This document shows positions 34,703 through 48,289 of a DNA stretch of 64,000 nucleotides, piece after piece (positions within the stretch are counted from its first letter, which is position 1; every line of letters starts with the position of its first letter). The DNA comes from Geosiphon pyriformis (lineage: Eukaryota; Glomeromycota; Glomeromycetes; Archaeosporales; Geosiphonaceae): assembly GCA_016748015.1 (NCBI GenBank), contig JAAOMT010000672.1, forward strand, positions 381,094 through 445,093, in the 5' to 3' direction. The notes under the pieces are model-generated. The model was given only the letters and a program-made list of their open reading frames with translations, ran no database searches and was not told the DNA's origin. The translations under genes and the position numbers were made by a program.

Positions 34703-35295
34703 AATAGCTACAAATTGGACAATTTTTTAAATTTTGACAATTAAGATTTAAGTCAACAATAAAAGTGGATTGTGTTCCAAAGTCAGTGGGTAAAATGTTA
34801 AACCACACGTGGTGTGATTCAATTGCCTAAAACCTAACCTTCATTCTTTATCATTCTTTATCATTGACCCTGATATAAACACTCAAGAAGATTAGAGAAA
34901 AAGTTTCACAGAAAATATAAAGAATACACCATATTTTACTTTGTGACATATTAACTTACCGAATAGGTATATTATTATAATTGTGTGTGTGTAAAAAACA
35001 GTTTTAATCAGAAAGTATGTTTGAAAATCGAATTTATACAAAAGAGCTATATGTGAACAGGACAATAATAAGAAAAATTTCAAAAAAATTCGAATAGTGA
35101 TTTGAAACTTTATTAATTCAATTTTTAGTCATATCTCCAGGACAGGTTTTTTTTGAGAATTTTTATTTTCAACAAAATGCTTAAGGTATATTTTCAATTT
35201 TATCATTATCTCGACCCATAATTCTTCTAAAGATTTCCTATAAAGAGATGAAAATTATCCCCAAGGATCTTTACTGATAAGCTTCAATGAAATTA

Positions 35296-35380
35296 GAATA
35301 GAATAGAATAGAATAGAATAGAATAGAATAGAATAGAATAGAATAGAATAGAATAGAATAGAATAGAATAGAAAAGAATA
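35296..35380 (+). repeat. (GAATA)17 pentanucleotide array
   Basis: Seventeen head-to-tail GAATA units with one variant (GAAAA at 35,371-35,375). Confidence 0.95.
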
Positions 35381-37502
35381 GAAATTATATTCGTTCCACA
35401 AATCAATATTAAAAAACAAAAACTTCGATCTAAAGAAATAGAAGATTCTTCCATGTTTAAAAATCTTAAAAAAAAATATGTATATAATCTAATTGCCTTG
35501 TCAGATCATTGAGAAAAACCTTAAACCTAGTGAAACTAAAATCTAAAACTTGAAAAAAATGCCGTTTGACAAATATTACATTTTTCAAATCATCAAAATC
35601 TGAACTTTCATAGTAATTTGATGATCGGAAATTTTTTTTCATGTCACGATTGCAGGTCAAAAAATAAGAAAGTATTTTTTTCTTATATTAGAAAGATCAC
35701 AAAAACAAAATTTCGCATCCCTTAAATATCGTGTTTTTTTTAACGTTCCGAATCCTTTATTGATTCAGGCAGGGAATTTTGTGAAATAAAAATTCCCCAA
35801 GATTAAGTTTGGGACTGATTTGTAATATCAGGCAATCTGAAGCCTAAAAGGTTTTATCAGGAAAAGTGAGACCACAAAATTTGTATTCAGTTTTTTTGTC
35901 GAAAAAAAAAAATCTAGATTATTGATTTGCCATGTTTTTTTTCTGGGCGTTGGTGTACCAAAATTCCTAATATGCATATATATACTTGAATTCGTTATCA
36001 TTCCAAATGAAAATCTGGATTTCATGTTAAGGAAATTTCAATTGGTTGGAAAATTTTTTTTCCGTGAGATGATTCTTTTCAATATGTATTTTTTTCGTAG
36101 CTCATAAATTTTTAATTATGATATCAGTTTAATAAATATTTATTTCGCAAAAATCTGTGATCTTCATGTATGTCTCTAGTTCTGAATACCGAAAAAACTG
36201 TTGGTTGAAAAAAACTTAAGATCAACGGATAAACATAGTTTCAGCCTTTTTAAATGAAATCTATAAATATGTACTCCGATTAGTTTATATAATTAGGTTT
36301 TTTGGCATTTAATCAAATGAAAATTGTGGCGCAAGAAAATTGGCATAACACGATTAACGCCACAAAATTTGTGATTGATTACCATCAATTCCGAATTCTT
36401 TGTCTCCTTTTTTTTTTGTTGAATTGTATGACCAAAGTTATAAAATATGTGGACTAACTAGAAAGTCAATAAACCAAGAGTTTAAGGCTTGAAACACTAC
36501 TTCGATTTCTTAAAGAGGAACATCTGATTCGTAATGACTTTCCCGGGTCACTTTTTATGGGTATGGCTGAAATCACATGAAATAGAAACACGGAAACTTA
36601 ATAATAAGCACGACCGGTGACTATCCAAGGAACGCTATGACGTTTCTCATGTGATCATTTAATATGTCCTTTCATTGAATGATACAAAACTAAATAGGAA
36701 TTATAATCAATTTATTTGAAGAGATGAAACAAAAACCAACAAAGAAAAACGATTTTGAAACGAAATTTTTTTTTTTGACCATCAATGCCTTTAATTTTAC
36801 TTTACTCTTGTTCTAACTGATCATCAAAAAGAAAATTTCATCATGAAAAAAAGTGTCTCTTATTGTACACCGAAAAAGAATCTTTTTCATTGTCACTCAC
36901 TGAACATCAAAAATTCTTTTCCTTTGCGAATTTTTTACCGGGATACCATCCTGTCTCAGCCAGAGAAACAGATATAAATTTTTAAAATATAAAAATTTGA
37001 TTCATCAAAAATAAATTTTATCTAGCGCTTTTTTTAGTGTAACATAATAACCACGCCTCGGTATTTCTATCTTTTTTGAACACAAAAAATCAAAATAAGC
37101 AGGCAAAACGGAAGCTAATGTACTTCAAAAAGTGGGCCAGATGACTTACAATACAGATATCACGCCGCATTCTATACTATGAGTTCAGAACACAAAACGC
37201 GTACACAGACAAAGCAGCGGAACAAGAATCATCATCATCATCACCATCATTATGATCAACAATTAAATTGATCAAGATTTCAATTGATAGGCTTTTCAAT
37301 TAAATAACGTTTGTGTGCTTTTTATATATATATTCTGTGGTATTTATTATTTTAGTTTATATGCTATTACCAAAATAAAAAATTATAAATCAATAAATCA
37401 ATAAATTAAAACTAATTGATAAATAAAAAAAACCTATCACAATTATATGGTTGATCAACAATTTATTTATTTGGATTATATCAATTGCTATGATTAATCA
37501 AA

Positions 37503-37509
37503 TATAAAA
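37503..37509 (+). promoter_or_regulatory. possible TATA box of the Ser-rich gene
   Basis: TATAAAA 142 bases before the ATG at 37,651. Confidence 0.3.
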
Positions 37510-37650
37510 TGACTTGCTCTGCCCTAAAATTTTTCATTTTTTTTTTACTTCCTCATGAATTCAAGTAGAAATCATTAAATTCAAAAGTTTCTACAAATCA
37601 TTATTTCCCGGAAAAAAAATTCCATTTTCAGAAACTCTCAAAATTTTAAA

Positions 37651-37981
37651 ATGTCTGCAAAATTCTATTCCGTATGGTACGAACAAAGTGTCTGTAAACG
37701 AAATAACAAGAAAAATGTTTCTAGCTATTTCCCAAACAATATTGCTGCTACGACACTTTCTGGCGAAATCTTAACAACAGCTCAAGTTACAGTCATGGCT
37801 TTACAAGACAGACACATTTACAATCTTGAATTTAAACCATCAGACGTTTTACCGGCTTCTCCTGCAAGAAAGCCACAAACCCTGAGCAACTACAACGATA
37901 GCGACAACTATTATTCTCATTCTCGTCTTAATAGCTATGCTAGTACAAATACTAATTATTCAGTATCAAATTCGACCACTG

Positions 37982-38032
<51 letters not shown>

Positions 38033-38289
38033 CATCATACCGAAATTGCTCCCCACGAGAAGGAGGATTTCGAGACGGTAGAGCAACAGCTAGAGGATTT
38101 AGAAATCATACACGAACAATTAGCACAGAATCTGATACTGGTTCGTCGATTTCCAGTCTAAGCGAATTATCAGAGATCTCTTTATGGGAAGACTGGATTG
38201 TAAAATTTATCAATGAGGACTCCAATGTTGCAAATCTTTTGGATTGTGAAGATTCTTTAGAAGAATGGATTTTCGATACAACATCATGA
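37651..38289 (+). CDS. uncharacterised Ser-rich protein, 212 aa (paralogue 1)
   Basis: A single exon with an ATG preceded by an A-rich leader. The N-terminus has F-Y-S-V-W-Y-E-Q-S-V-C-K, then T-T-A-Q-V-T-V and I-Y-N-L-E-F-K. A middle stretch (about residues 80-150) is disordered with a Ser run coded by TCA repeats. The C-terminus has S-L-W-E-D-W-I-V-K-F-I-N and D-S-L-E-E-W-I-F-D. The two end blocks are shared with the gene at 47,016-47,588, which is strong evidence that both are real. There is no signal peptide or membrane segment. The W-x-x-W-I-V-K-F and L-E-E-W-I-F helices could be short interaction motifs; the function is unknown. Confidence 0.8.
37985..38036 (+). repeat. (TCA)n array inside the Ser-rich gene
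   Basis: About seventeen TCA/TCC codons coding the Ser run. Its length is a likely point of variation between strains or nuclei. Confidence 0.9.
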
Positions 38290-38408
38290 AAATCTTGCGC
38301 TTCTAGGAAAAATCGGTTTTCTGCTAAAATATTTCGTTCATACAATTTTGAAACTGACATTTTCGGTTCAACTTATAGTTTTACAAACTATTTGATTTGT
38401 AAACCTAC

Positions 38409-38508
38409 ATAATCATCATAATCATCATAATCATCATCATCATCATCATAATAATAATAACAATCAACATAATAATAATAATAATCATCATCATCATCAT
38501 CATCATCT
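38409..38508 (+). repeat. ATC/ATA trinucleotide array
   Basis: Alternating blocks of ATC and ATA/AAT units just after the Ser-rich gene. Confidence 0.85.
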
Positions 38509-39308
38509 GATATTTTTATAAGGCATGCATTATATCGCCATGAAAAAACAAACACTTCTAAGCCTTCTATTTTCACAAGATTTATAAAAAGGTTTAAACT
38601 ATAGGGATAAATAAGAACATCTAAGACATTTCAGAAATCTTTATTTTTGTCATTTCTATTCTAGACATAATCGAAAAATCCATAGATATCAATTAAACTT
38701 AGTATTCATTACTGCGGTACCATATCACCATTTCCATACTTTACATCATCAAAAATAATATATATCCCTTTTTAACTACGATCACCTTTTTATAACCAAT
38801 ATATTTCTGTTCTTTGATTCTGTTCGTTTAAATTGTATTTTTTTTTTTTTCATTTCACGAATTTGACATTGTAAATTTTCTGCATTCTGTTCTTTAAAAA
38901 ATTTCTGTTCACTTGTATATATTCAAGATTATCTGACCGCTTTGGTTCATACTAAAAAATATTCGTTTAATAAAAAAACTAAATGAATCCTATTAAATGA
39001 TCCTAATAATAGTTTAATACAAAATTCTTTTTTGTTCAAGAAATTGGCAACTATGAATACTATGATCTTTTTAAAAAATATTTTTGGATTAAACAATAAT
39101 AAGGAATGAAAAAGTTAATAATTCTAAAATAGGAAATCAAAAGATATTAAAAAGTCATTTAGATATTAATAGAGTATTCTAAAAATTTCAAAAGTTTAAT
39201 TATCGAAGAATTTTATCAATAATTGATAAAAAATTTGACCCTATCAAATGAATTTTCATATTTTTATCGAATAATAAACAATTAAATTATTATAAGAAAA
39301 TCAATAGA

Positions 39309-39314
39309 TTATTA

Positions 39315-39361
<47 letters not shown>
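39309..39361 (+). repeat. (ATT)n microsatellite
   Basis: About seventeen near-perfect ATT units. Confidence 0.9.
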
Positions 39362-39363
<2 letters not shown>

Positions 39364-42300
39364 AATAAAAAAAAATTAGAAATAATGTCACAAACTTTTT
39401 TGAAATTCCAGATTTGCATAAACATCAAACACCGTTGGGCACAGACATAGTTGTCAAATCATGTTATTTCAATACATTCTTAAAATATCCAACAATAACT
39501 ACCAACAAAGTCCCAGGATTTCTTTTTTTCGTTTTTTTTGTTTTCCTTTTTCCATCTACCAATTCTCGAAACTTTTGGAACAATGGTAACAAACGAACAA
39601 TCATGCTCGTTTTAAAAAACTGGTTTTTTTTTTTCAATGTGATTAACATCGACATCATCATAAGTTCAACTATTAAACAAATGGCGATCAAAGATTTCCT
39701 GTTTGATTTCTGTCCTCCTTTGAAAAATATTTAGGTATGGGAGAATGCATTGCAATTAGCCTTTCAAATGGTGTGCTTGCATTTTGTGAAACCCTTATTA
39801 TCGCTCTCCCCATATTGAAACCGGAATATCACATTATGATCTTAGGCTTAAATCATACATACCTAATCTTTTAGCCATTTCTAAAGAACAAACCACTTAG
39901 AATGAAGCCTGTTTACCATTTGAATTTTTAAAAGTGATTAACTCAATTTTTAGGCTGGGAACTGAGGGATATTATTCTGGCGTTTTTTCTTGAAGTTTTA
40001 AGGTTAGAAGACGTTTCATTCCTTATTAAAAAAAAAAAAAAAAAAACGGAGGATTTTTGCCAGCCATTGAAAATTTATAAAAATGAGTCAGTTTTGTGTG
40101 AAGTATGATCGAACCAAATGATGAGGTATTTTTTTTTTTTTGATATACATAAAAAAAAATCGAATGATTAACAGCTTTTTGTATTCATTTTTAAATGAAA
40201 GAACCAATACTTTTTATTTTTTCAATTTTTCAATTTTTAAAAAAATCGTATGAGACAAAGAAACAATTAACCCTTTTTTGTTTTTGTTTTTTTTTTAAAA
40301 AAAAATAAATCAATAAATCCCGATTCTATCAACATTATTTTTACATATTCAATAAATTTGATAATTCCCCACTTCACGATCGTTAAAATATTCTAAAATT
40401 TTCGATGATGAAGTTTTTGAGATTTCGGAGACCAAAAAAGCATTTTCATAAAAATGGTAATTGTTTCAAATATTCATCCGTGTGAAAATGCACCAGATTT
40501 AATTTTCGTATTTTCGCTATTGGAATTTTTGCCAAAATTGACAGGTTACATATTTTACTTTGAAATTCTCGCAGATATAAAAACATTGCAGTTTAGATTA
40601 AATCATATAGTAAAAATTAGGAGTATTAATTTTGGGAATTTTAAAAAATGACATTCTTTGAAAAAAACAAAAAAAAACAGGACTATAGTAATTATAAAGA
40701 GGCGTAAACTCTAAAAACACTGTGAATCACAAATAACGCTCGTTCCTGACCACGGGAGCAGGCTGAATTCTAGATATTATATGTATATATATTATAATTT
40801 AATTTAAGACAAAGAGTCCCGCTAAAAATCTAAAAACAAAGGTAACACATTTTGAATTCAAATCAATAAATCAGCCATTTTTTGGTAACTAATAAGTTGA
40901 TAGAAAGTCAGCTTTTAAGTTTTGATCCGTTAATAAAAGTTTAAACAGTATGAGCGTGTAGTATTTCGAATTAATTGAAATCTATTTCAATAACTTTGGA
41001 TAGTTTTCAAAAAATTCAGACCTTTTGGATTTTCTTTAAAATTTCAAAGACTATATTTAATAAAATTTTATTCGTAGTGACTTTGATCTTGAAATACCTA
41101 AAAATGAGTCGAGTCTTTTTTTGAAAATACCGCCGAAAACCCACGTTTACCATATTAAGTTATTGGTTGGTCCAACAAAATTCGGTAGAAAGTATCTTTG
41201 CATATTCCTTTACCTGCATATATGCACAGCTGACTTGCTTAAACAATTAAAACTTGGTAGGCTAATTTTATTGAAATCAAATATATAGTTAAATCATTTT
41301 TGTTAGCCGAGATTTTTGATTTTTGATTATTATCAATTTTTTTTTGATCTCCAATAATAAAAACTTTAAATATATAAAAAGTTTTATTAGATTATTTAAA
41401 GTATTTAAAAGGTAGTCTAGCTATAATGTATATCAAAAAGAAAGATGAAGTTTAGTAAACAATAGAAATTCTTTGTGTTAAATAAAATTGATTTTAAAAT
41501 GAAAAAATAATTTTCATTTTATTTATTAATTGAAATTTTTGTTTAAAAAGAAACAAATTTTGTCTAAAATGTTTAATATAATTTTTCTGTTTCTCAATTG
41601 TTTATTTTTTTGATAATTTCCAAAAAGGTCAATTTTTTTTATTTTTTTTTTGAAACATATATTCATATTTCAATGAACTCTTTTTCTCAAGTCTTTTCAT
41701 AACATGATTTCAAAATCTTGATAATATAATTAATATCACTATTTCGATATCTATATTGTAAAAGAGAATTTTTAAAAATAATAGTAAATGTTAATATCAT
41801 AATACTAAAATATCATAATACAAAAAAAAATATACAAGAATTATTACAAGTTTTTCGCACAGACAGACAAATTTTAAATTGATTAAAAGAAAAAAAAATT
41901 TCACTTATATTTTGGCAAAGTATTACCAATTAAATGCCAATTAATGTGTTACTTTTCAACATGTAATTGCATGTATTAATGTAAGACAAAATATAAATTT
42001 ATAAAATTCAGAGATTTAAAATTATTATTTTTAACGAAAGTAAAACTAAAAAACTCATCTATACATAATTCAGCCCATCTGTGATATTACTCCTTGAAAT
42101 CTTGCATTTGATAATCATATGTTTATTAAATTTCTCATTTTTGACACCCCAAAATTCTGTAATAGTTTATAGTGCATGAATTATTATTTTTTTTTTTAAA
42201 AAAAAAATTAGTACTTTTACAATATTGTTTAGAAAATCTTAATAAATAAATTGTTTGATTTTAAAAAACCAAAAAGAATTTTCTTTTAAAAAATTCTGTA

Positions 42301-42954
42301 CATCATCATAAAAATTTTTCAGTAAAACTTTAATAGTTTTAATTTGATTTTTTTTTATTCAAGTTTTTATATATTTTTTACATATATTTTTTTCATTAAT
42401 ATCTGCAATAATATGATTAAATCTTTACTTTTATTTTAAAGATTATGAATATCATTTATAGTGAAACAATACAACCAAGTTAATTGATAAAAAATTAAAA
42501 ATATAGAGGTTTAAATTAAATATTGTATGCTTAGTTTTTTATTCAAGAATTTTTACACCGATATTATTCTAATAATCAAACTTTTCTTTAATTATTACAT
42601 GAAAAGCAATTGTTTCAAGAAATCCTTTTTAAAAATTTTTCAAAATTTTTCTGTTTACATACAATCTTTTTGGATTAATATCTATATAAAGAAAGATAGT
42701 AATAAATACGCTCCAGCTGCGTTTTTCAGTAATTCATAAATTTGGCATATAGCTCACATTACACAATTGAAAACTTGATTTAAATAAGACATTAATAGGA
42801 ATTAAAAGATTCAATTTGTGCACAAATAAAATATCAATCTAACAAATGTATCTTAGTATTTTTATCGCATGCTCTTTGGCATTGTATAAATCGAGTTATA
42901 ATTTTCACAATGAAAAATAGTTAAAGATCAGCAAATTAACGATTTTTTAGCGGA

Positions 42955-43005
42955 CAATTGTGGCTGCGCCAGTCCCTCGGGGACCCTGCGTCAATCACAA
43001 ATAGA
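42955..43005. other. GC-rich island with hairpin
   Basis: TTGTG...CACAA ends enclose two CTGCGYCA boxes and a GTCCC-TCG-GGGAC stem. It is the only such GC-rich stretch within several kb of AT-rich DNA. Whether it is a structured RNA, a small repeat or an insertion scar is unknown. Confidence 0.45.
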
Positions 43006-43404
43006 TCATGAGGATGATACCTAAATAAATAGACTTTCATTTAATGGTGCAATGTTTATTTGAGCAGATTTTTGAAACAAACCATCATCAAATGTTGCTG
43101 CGTTATTTCAAATATTGGCCTTTTGAGAACCTTTTCAATGACAAGAAGAGATCACTATCAAAAGAAAACGTGATTAGGTAATGAGAAATACAAATATTTC
43201 GTGACATTAGATTCATGATCGCTCTCCAACATTCTTATTCACGTACCTTTGTTCACTACATTAAATATTCAAAAGTAATAGTAATTGTTATTTTTTTGCC
43301 ATGAATATTTAAGATGCATATAACTCATGATTAAATAATTAACATTTAACATGAAATATATAAAATTATTTTTTTTTGAATTTTGTTGAGCAATATATTT
43401 CTAA

Positions 43405-43406
<2 letters not shown>

Positions 43407-43487
<81 letters not shown>
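43407..43487 (+). repeat. (ATT)27 microsatellite
   Basis: Uninterrupted ATT/TTA units over 80 bp. Confidence 0.95.
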
Positions 43488-43488
<1 letters not shown>

Positions 43489-44328
43489 AATTCATAATTA
43501 CATATTTTTTCATTAAATAATTTTGCTTTAGGATTTATAAAGTAATATCAGTTAAAATGTATAAATATTTAGAAAAGCAAATTTTAATTATACAATAAAA
43601 AATTTAAAATTAATGGTCAGAGTTAAATGCTAATAAAGCATCATATTCTCCAACATTTTTTCAATAAAGATTAGGCAATGAGATTCACAACTATTTTTGA
43701 TCTTGATACATGTTTGATTAATATAGCTCCGCAGAACTCTTCTAGATCAAGAAAAAATACGATGATTACCTAAATTCACGCTTTTTTCTAAAGTTGAATG
43801 ACTGTTCACCCATCAAAACAAATTCAATGTGGTTACCATGTTTCTCTATAGAGTAAATTCGGTTAGAAAAAAAATGAAAAATGGCTCAGATATATTGTTT
43901 TACATGAGCTTCCATTCATTAAAGACTTGTAATATCTAATACTTTGTAAATAAATTATTAATATTATTCTCTTTCTATTTATTTCTTTTTTGCCATTTTC
44001 TTCAATGAATAATTATTTTTTAGAACGTAAGCAAAAAAAAAGTTTTTATTGATTTCTTTCAAAATCTTATTTTGGTCAAAAAAAATAAAACGACCAAATG
44101 TAAATGAAGTTAAATAAATTTAATCTTTTCTCTTAAGATTATCAAGTTCAAAAATATCTCACTTTGATTTGGTTTACAAATTGTTTGTACAAATGCGCGT
44201 GTTCCCCCCACAATCATTACAAAAGAATTAAAGATAACACGAGGAAAAGTATTTTCAGGAAATGTGGAGAGCATTGCCTCGCTTCACATCATAATTATGC
44301 TTATCACGATCAAAGTTATGCTGGAAGC

Positions 44329-44334
<6 letters not shown>

Positions 44335-44360
<26 letters not shown>

Positions 44361-44385
44361 AAGAAAAAAAGAAAGAAAGAAAATG
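44335..44385 (+). repeat. (GATA)n then (GAAA)n
   Basis: Six or seven GATA units are followed by GAAA-type units. Confidence 0.9.
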
Positions 44386-44944
44386 AAAGAAAAGGATAAT
44401 TTGACCTGCAATGTTCTAACGTACGTAAAGAGTTTAGCATTTAATACCCAAGAATAATGCATAATGCATTTTTGTTGATTATTGATGATCGAAATAAATG
44501 ATTTTATTTTAATAATTATAAATAACTAGTTGCTATTGTTATTGTTATTGTTGTTGTTGTTGTTGTTGTAAACAAAATATTTTTTAAATAGTAGTATTTT
44601 TCTTTCTATGATAAAGGACTCATGAAATCCTGACTCATCAAATTTCTTCCTAGAATACAAATTGCTTCTTGTTTTTTCCCCTTTTGAAACCCTTTTCCCC
44701 TTGTTTTTTTTTCCTTTTTTGATACTTCTCTTTGCAATACCTTATTTTGAAATATCAAAAGGGAATTTATCGTCGTTTTCTTTGTTTGATTTTTCAACGA
44801 CAATCAAATAATCCTTCTCGAACATACAATCATAAAAATTTCAAAAATGACTAGAATATTCTTAATAAATAAAGTTTTTTAATCTCACTCATTTACATAT
44901 ATAAAAAAAAAATTTCTACTTTCATTTAATTTACCAATCTTCAT

Positions 44945-44998
44945 CACCACCATCACCATAAACACCACTACTACTACTACTACTACCACCAACACCAA
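44945..44998 (+). repeat. CAC/CTA trinucleotide array
   Basis: CACCACCATCACC, then CTA repeats, then ACCACCAACACC. Confidence 0.8.
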
Positions 44999-47015
44999 CT
45001 TTCCCCTTGAATCAGGTTTAATAACGAGTTAATTAGCAAGCTTTTTTTGCCGGAATCGAGATTTTTTTCTTAAGTTGATTGTCTCTAAAATTGAGAAAGT
45101 TCAAATTGTTCCCGGTAAACGACTAACTTAAAATTTCTTAGTAGCTCATTCTTTGAACAAAAACGTAAAAAAGCTCTCAATTAATATATCAAGAATTTAA
45201 ATGGGATCCCAATAATAAACATTAATAAAATATCATGATAGCTCATGCATGATTCTTTTTTAACTTCTTTTTATTGACGATTGTTTATTGATTGTTTGCA
45301 TTGCCATTGTTTGCCACTTTTTCATCAGCATTCATTGACAATTAAATGTAAAAAAAATAATAATATATATATCAATAGTTTAGGAAAAGGAAAAAGAAAA
45401 ACAGGTTGTGGTCAGGTTAATCAAAATAATTATATGCATGAAACATAAAAATAGAGTAAAAAAATTCATCATTATGAAACTCTGCTGACAGCCTTATGTG
45501 CATGCATTTAATTTTGTTATACTTATGAGAGGGGTAAAAAGTTATTACTTGAGCTTCACCTCGCAGTTTTTCTTTGTATTGAGTGGGGTGGGGGTGGGGT
45601 GGATGGAAGTTGAACTGGAGAGAATTATTATTATCAGTTATCAAAAGATTTTTTAAATTTTACTGATTTGGAAAAAAGTTCAAGTTTTTTCATGATAGTA
45701 AAAATGACATCTACTTTTCATTATGCATTTACTTATTCCGTGGGAAATTTGAATGAACACGTTAAAAACTCATAGATAATTCCAAATTTTCCCGCTAAAC
45801 ATAATTAAATTTCCAAAGAAGTCAGTTCTGAGTGTGCAGTCAACGGGAAATTAGGTACACGCGAGTGAGCTTAGAATGTAATCAACTACTCATATTTTTA
45901 GATTACAAAATTTCTTTATTTTTTTTTGCCACGCTTTCGGTCAACAATGTCAATCGTTCCTAGTGTTGAAAAATTTATCAATTTCAGAGTCAAAAAATGG
46001 CAAAAAACAAAATTAAAAACCCTATTTTTTTAATAGATGAAAAAAAACAAAACTTTACTAACTTGAGTATACATATTTTAAGGGTAAAAAAAAAAACTTT
46101 TTACCAGTTCAATTAAAAATTGTCCTCTTGTTTAATGATGAAATTGTGTTTAAACAAAAAATAAAATATTCCTTTTTAAAATTGGGAAATATGGGAGTTA
46201 AAATCAAATTATATTGTATTTTATTGTGTAACTTTTATTTAAATCTTATTTTTCAATAAAACCTGTCTAAAACCGTTTTTAAAATTTATTCGGGATAGGG
46301 GTTTTTTTTTAAATTTCATTGGTTCTTAAAAGGGGTTGACGCCATTTTGGGATATACACCCTTTTTTGGGACAAGTTTTCTAATATATGATAAAAATATT
46401 GCAAAGAATGGAATTAGAACACCACATTAAATTATTATTATTATTATTTTTAAAAAAAAAATTCAAAAATATTTAAAGTTTCATTATTGATCACTGTATT
46501 TAAAATAAATTACTTGAAATAACCTTCAAAGGAAACCTTGACACACTTACAATTTTGTCTCTTATTATATTATATCATTCAAAAGAACTCATGATTTAAA
46601 TCATTACTAATATTTTTGAATATTGAATAGTTTCATAATTTTTATTCTTTTGGTCAAATATCCTTCATCTTTTGTTTATTTGAAGAATAGAATAGAATAT
46701 ATGTTCGACAATCGTTATTTATTCTTGAAACCAGTTTTTCCTATATATATAAAATCTGTTTTTTTTTACTAGATTTTCGTGAAATGAATTTCAACTAATA
46801 GTTATTGTTGTTTTAATTGCTGTCATCTTGTGTATAGGAAATAACTATTGGCATTGGTATTGAGTTGTTAAAAATTTTCGTTGTATGATATATTTCCAAC
46901 TGATTTAAACCTCAAATCTTTTGTATTATCTTTTTTTCTTTGATGGCTTATTATTGTTATTATTATTATTATTATATTCATTATTATTTTACAAATAATT
47001 GTTCACACAAAAATT

Positions 47016-47588
47016 TCAAATTCTTGTATTAAAAATCCATTCTTCTAATGATTCTTCGGAATCCATCATTGATTCTCCTTTGTGTTGTTGTGTATCATTG
47101 ATAAATTTCACAATCCAGTCATCCCATAATGAATCACCTGATAAAGTGCTTGTTGCCGATGTTGTCGAGAACGTATCAGAGAACTGACTGAAATTTCTTG
47201 TACGACGTCGTGATCGTGCTGTGTTAATGGGTGGAAGGTTGGGATTTAGGCGACTTGATTTATAATATGAAGAAGAGTTGTTAGAGGTTTGTGATGATGC
47301 TGAGGATGATAATGATATATTGATTGAAGTAGAACTATTTCGTGAAGCTGATTGTGATGATGATGATGATGATGTCGTTTTTGCTGTTGTTGTTGTTGTT
47401 GTTGCTGAGTTAACAGCTCGGAATTCCAAGTTGTAGACCAAACCATCCTTTACCGTGTATACGGTCACTTGAGCTGGTGTCAAATCGGTTAAAATTACAT
47501 TTGATGAAAAGTGCTTGGAATTTTTGTTCTTTTTCGATTTAGAATGTTTGCAAACGCTTCGTTCGTACCAATTAGAGTAGAAAGACAT
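47016..47588 (-). CDS. uncharacterised Ser-rich protein, 190 aa (paralogue 2)
   Basis: A single exon on the - strand. The N-terminus has F-Y-S-N-W-Y-E-R-S-V-C-K followed by a Lys/Ser/Asn-rich stretch, then L-T-P-A-Q-V-T-V and V-Y-N-L-E-F-R. The middle is Thr and Ser runs coded by ACA and TCA repeats, then an Arg-rich T-A-R-S-R-R-R-T-R. The C-terminus has S-L-W-D-D-W-I-V-K-F-I-N and E-S-L-E-E-W-I-F-N. The order matches the gene at 37,651-38,289; only the repeat-rich centre and the spacing between the end blocks differ. The two genes converge. An unknown family, probably regulatory or scaffold-like; that role is a guess. Confidence 0.8.
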   Translation of the reverse strand: MSFYSNWYERSVCKHSKSKKNKNSKHFSSNVILTDLTPAQVTVYTVKDGLVYNLEFRAVNSATTTTTTAKTTSSSSSSQSASRNSSTSINISLSSSASSQTSNNSSSYYKSSRLNPNLPPINTARSRRRTRNFSQFSDTFSTTSATSTLSGDSLWDDWIVKFINDTQQHKGESMMDSEESLEEWIFNTRI

Positions 47589-47687
47589 GTTGTTTTGGTT
47601 TTTGATTTAGGTATTTGAAATGAAAAATTGGTGGAGGTTTTTTTTCAAATATTTTAAAATTTGTTTCGTTTGCTCTTGTTGAAGCCT

Positions 47688-47696
47688 CTTTATATA
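47688..47696 (-). promoter_or_regulatory. probable TATA box of paralogue 2
   Basis: TATATAAAG on the - strand, about 100 bases before the ATG at 47,588, followed by a less AT-rich stretch (AGGCTTCAACAAGAGC). Confidence 0.4.
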
Positions 47697-47774
47697 ACTT
47701 TTTGAAAGTAATATATCACTTTCAAGTTTTTTATTACCGTTTGTTTGATTTACTTATCGATGATCGTTTATTTT

Positions 47775-47843
47775 TTTTTCGTAATTATTATTATTATTGT
47801 TATTGTTGTTATTGCTGTTGTTGTTGTTGTTGTTGTTGTTGTT
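47775..47843 (+). repeat. (GTT)n / (ATT)n array upstream of paralogue 2
   Basis: ATT units followed by nine or more GTT units. Confidence 0.85.
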
Positions 47844-48289
47844 ATGCTAAATTATGATTGTTTTCCGTGAAGAGAAAAACGCAGAGAGTGACTTTGGATT
47901 TGTTTAGTTTTTTGGTTTTTATTATTTGTACTAAAAACCTTCGCGATAATCCCAAAAAGTCAAAATGACAAGTAGAGGGATCCAAAAAAGAATAATAATT
48001 GATGATTTTTTTTAAAGCTATGCAGAACTTGGATTTTTAAGAAGGATTGGGGACACACAATTAAAAACCGTTTCTTTTATAACAATTTTTTTTGAATGAA
48101 ATAAGGAGGATAATTTGTCACACTATGAAATTTTTTAAGCTTTAATGGGAGTGTATATGCCAGCTACTTTCAACAAGATATTTCTCATAGTTTATAATTA
48201 TATTACACCTTTCTTTTTTGATTTCTCCTAATATTACAAATAAAAGGAGTAACGATTGCGGCGTACGTTACAATAACGATAACCTTTAG

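Larger units (their letters stand above)
33151..37500. other. intergenic region with microsatellites
   Basis: No gene could be supported. Short open stretches (33,641, 34,892, 35,466, 35,828) show no conserved motif. It contains a CTTT-rich tract (33,366-33,409), a CT tract (34,656-34,702) and a GAATA array (35,296-35,380). Confidence 0.5.
38290..47015. other. 8.7-kb intergenic region between the two paralogues
   Basis: No gene could be supported. Open stretches at 39,414, 40,454, 42,527, 44,255, 44,606 and 45,417 are low in complexity or lack any motif. The region holds several microsatellites and the GC-rich hairpin at 42,955-43,005. Confidence 0.5.

Noticed and set aside
37937-38161. ORF with a long His run
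   Set aside because: It is the CAT reading of the TCA repeat in another frame of the Ser-rich gene, which has a conserved paralogue in the Ser frame.
39414-39734. 106-codon ORF with Phe-rich segments
   Set aside because: Phe runs come from poly-T tracts; no conserved motif and both strands are open.
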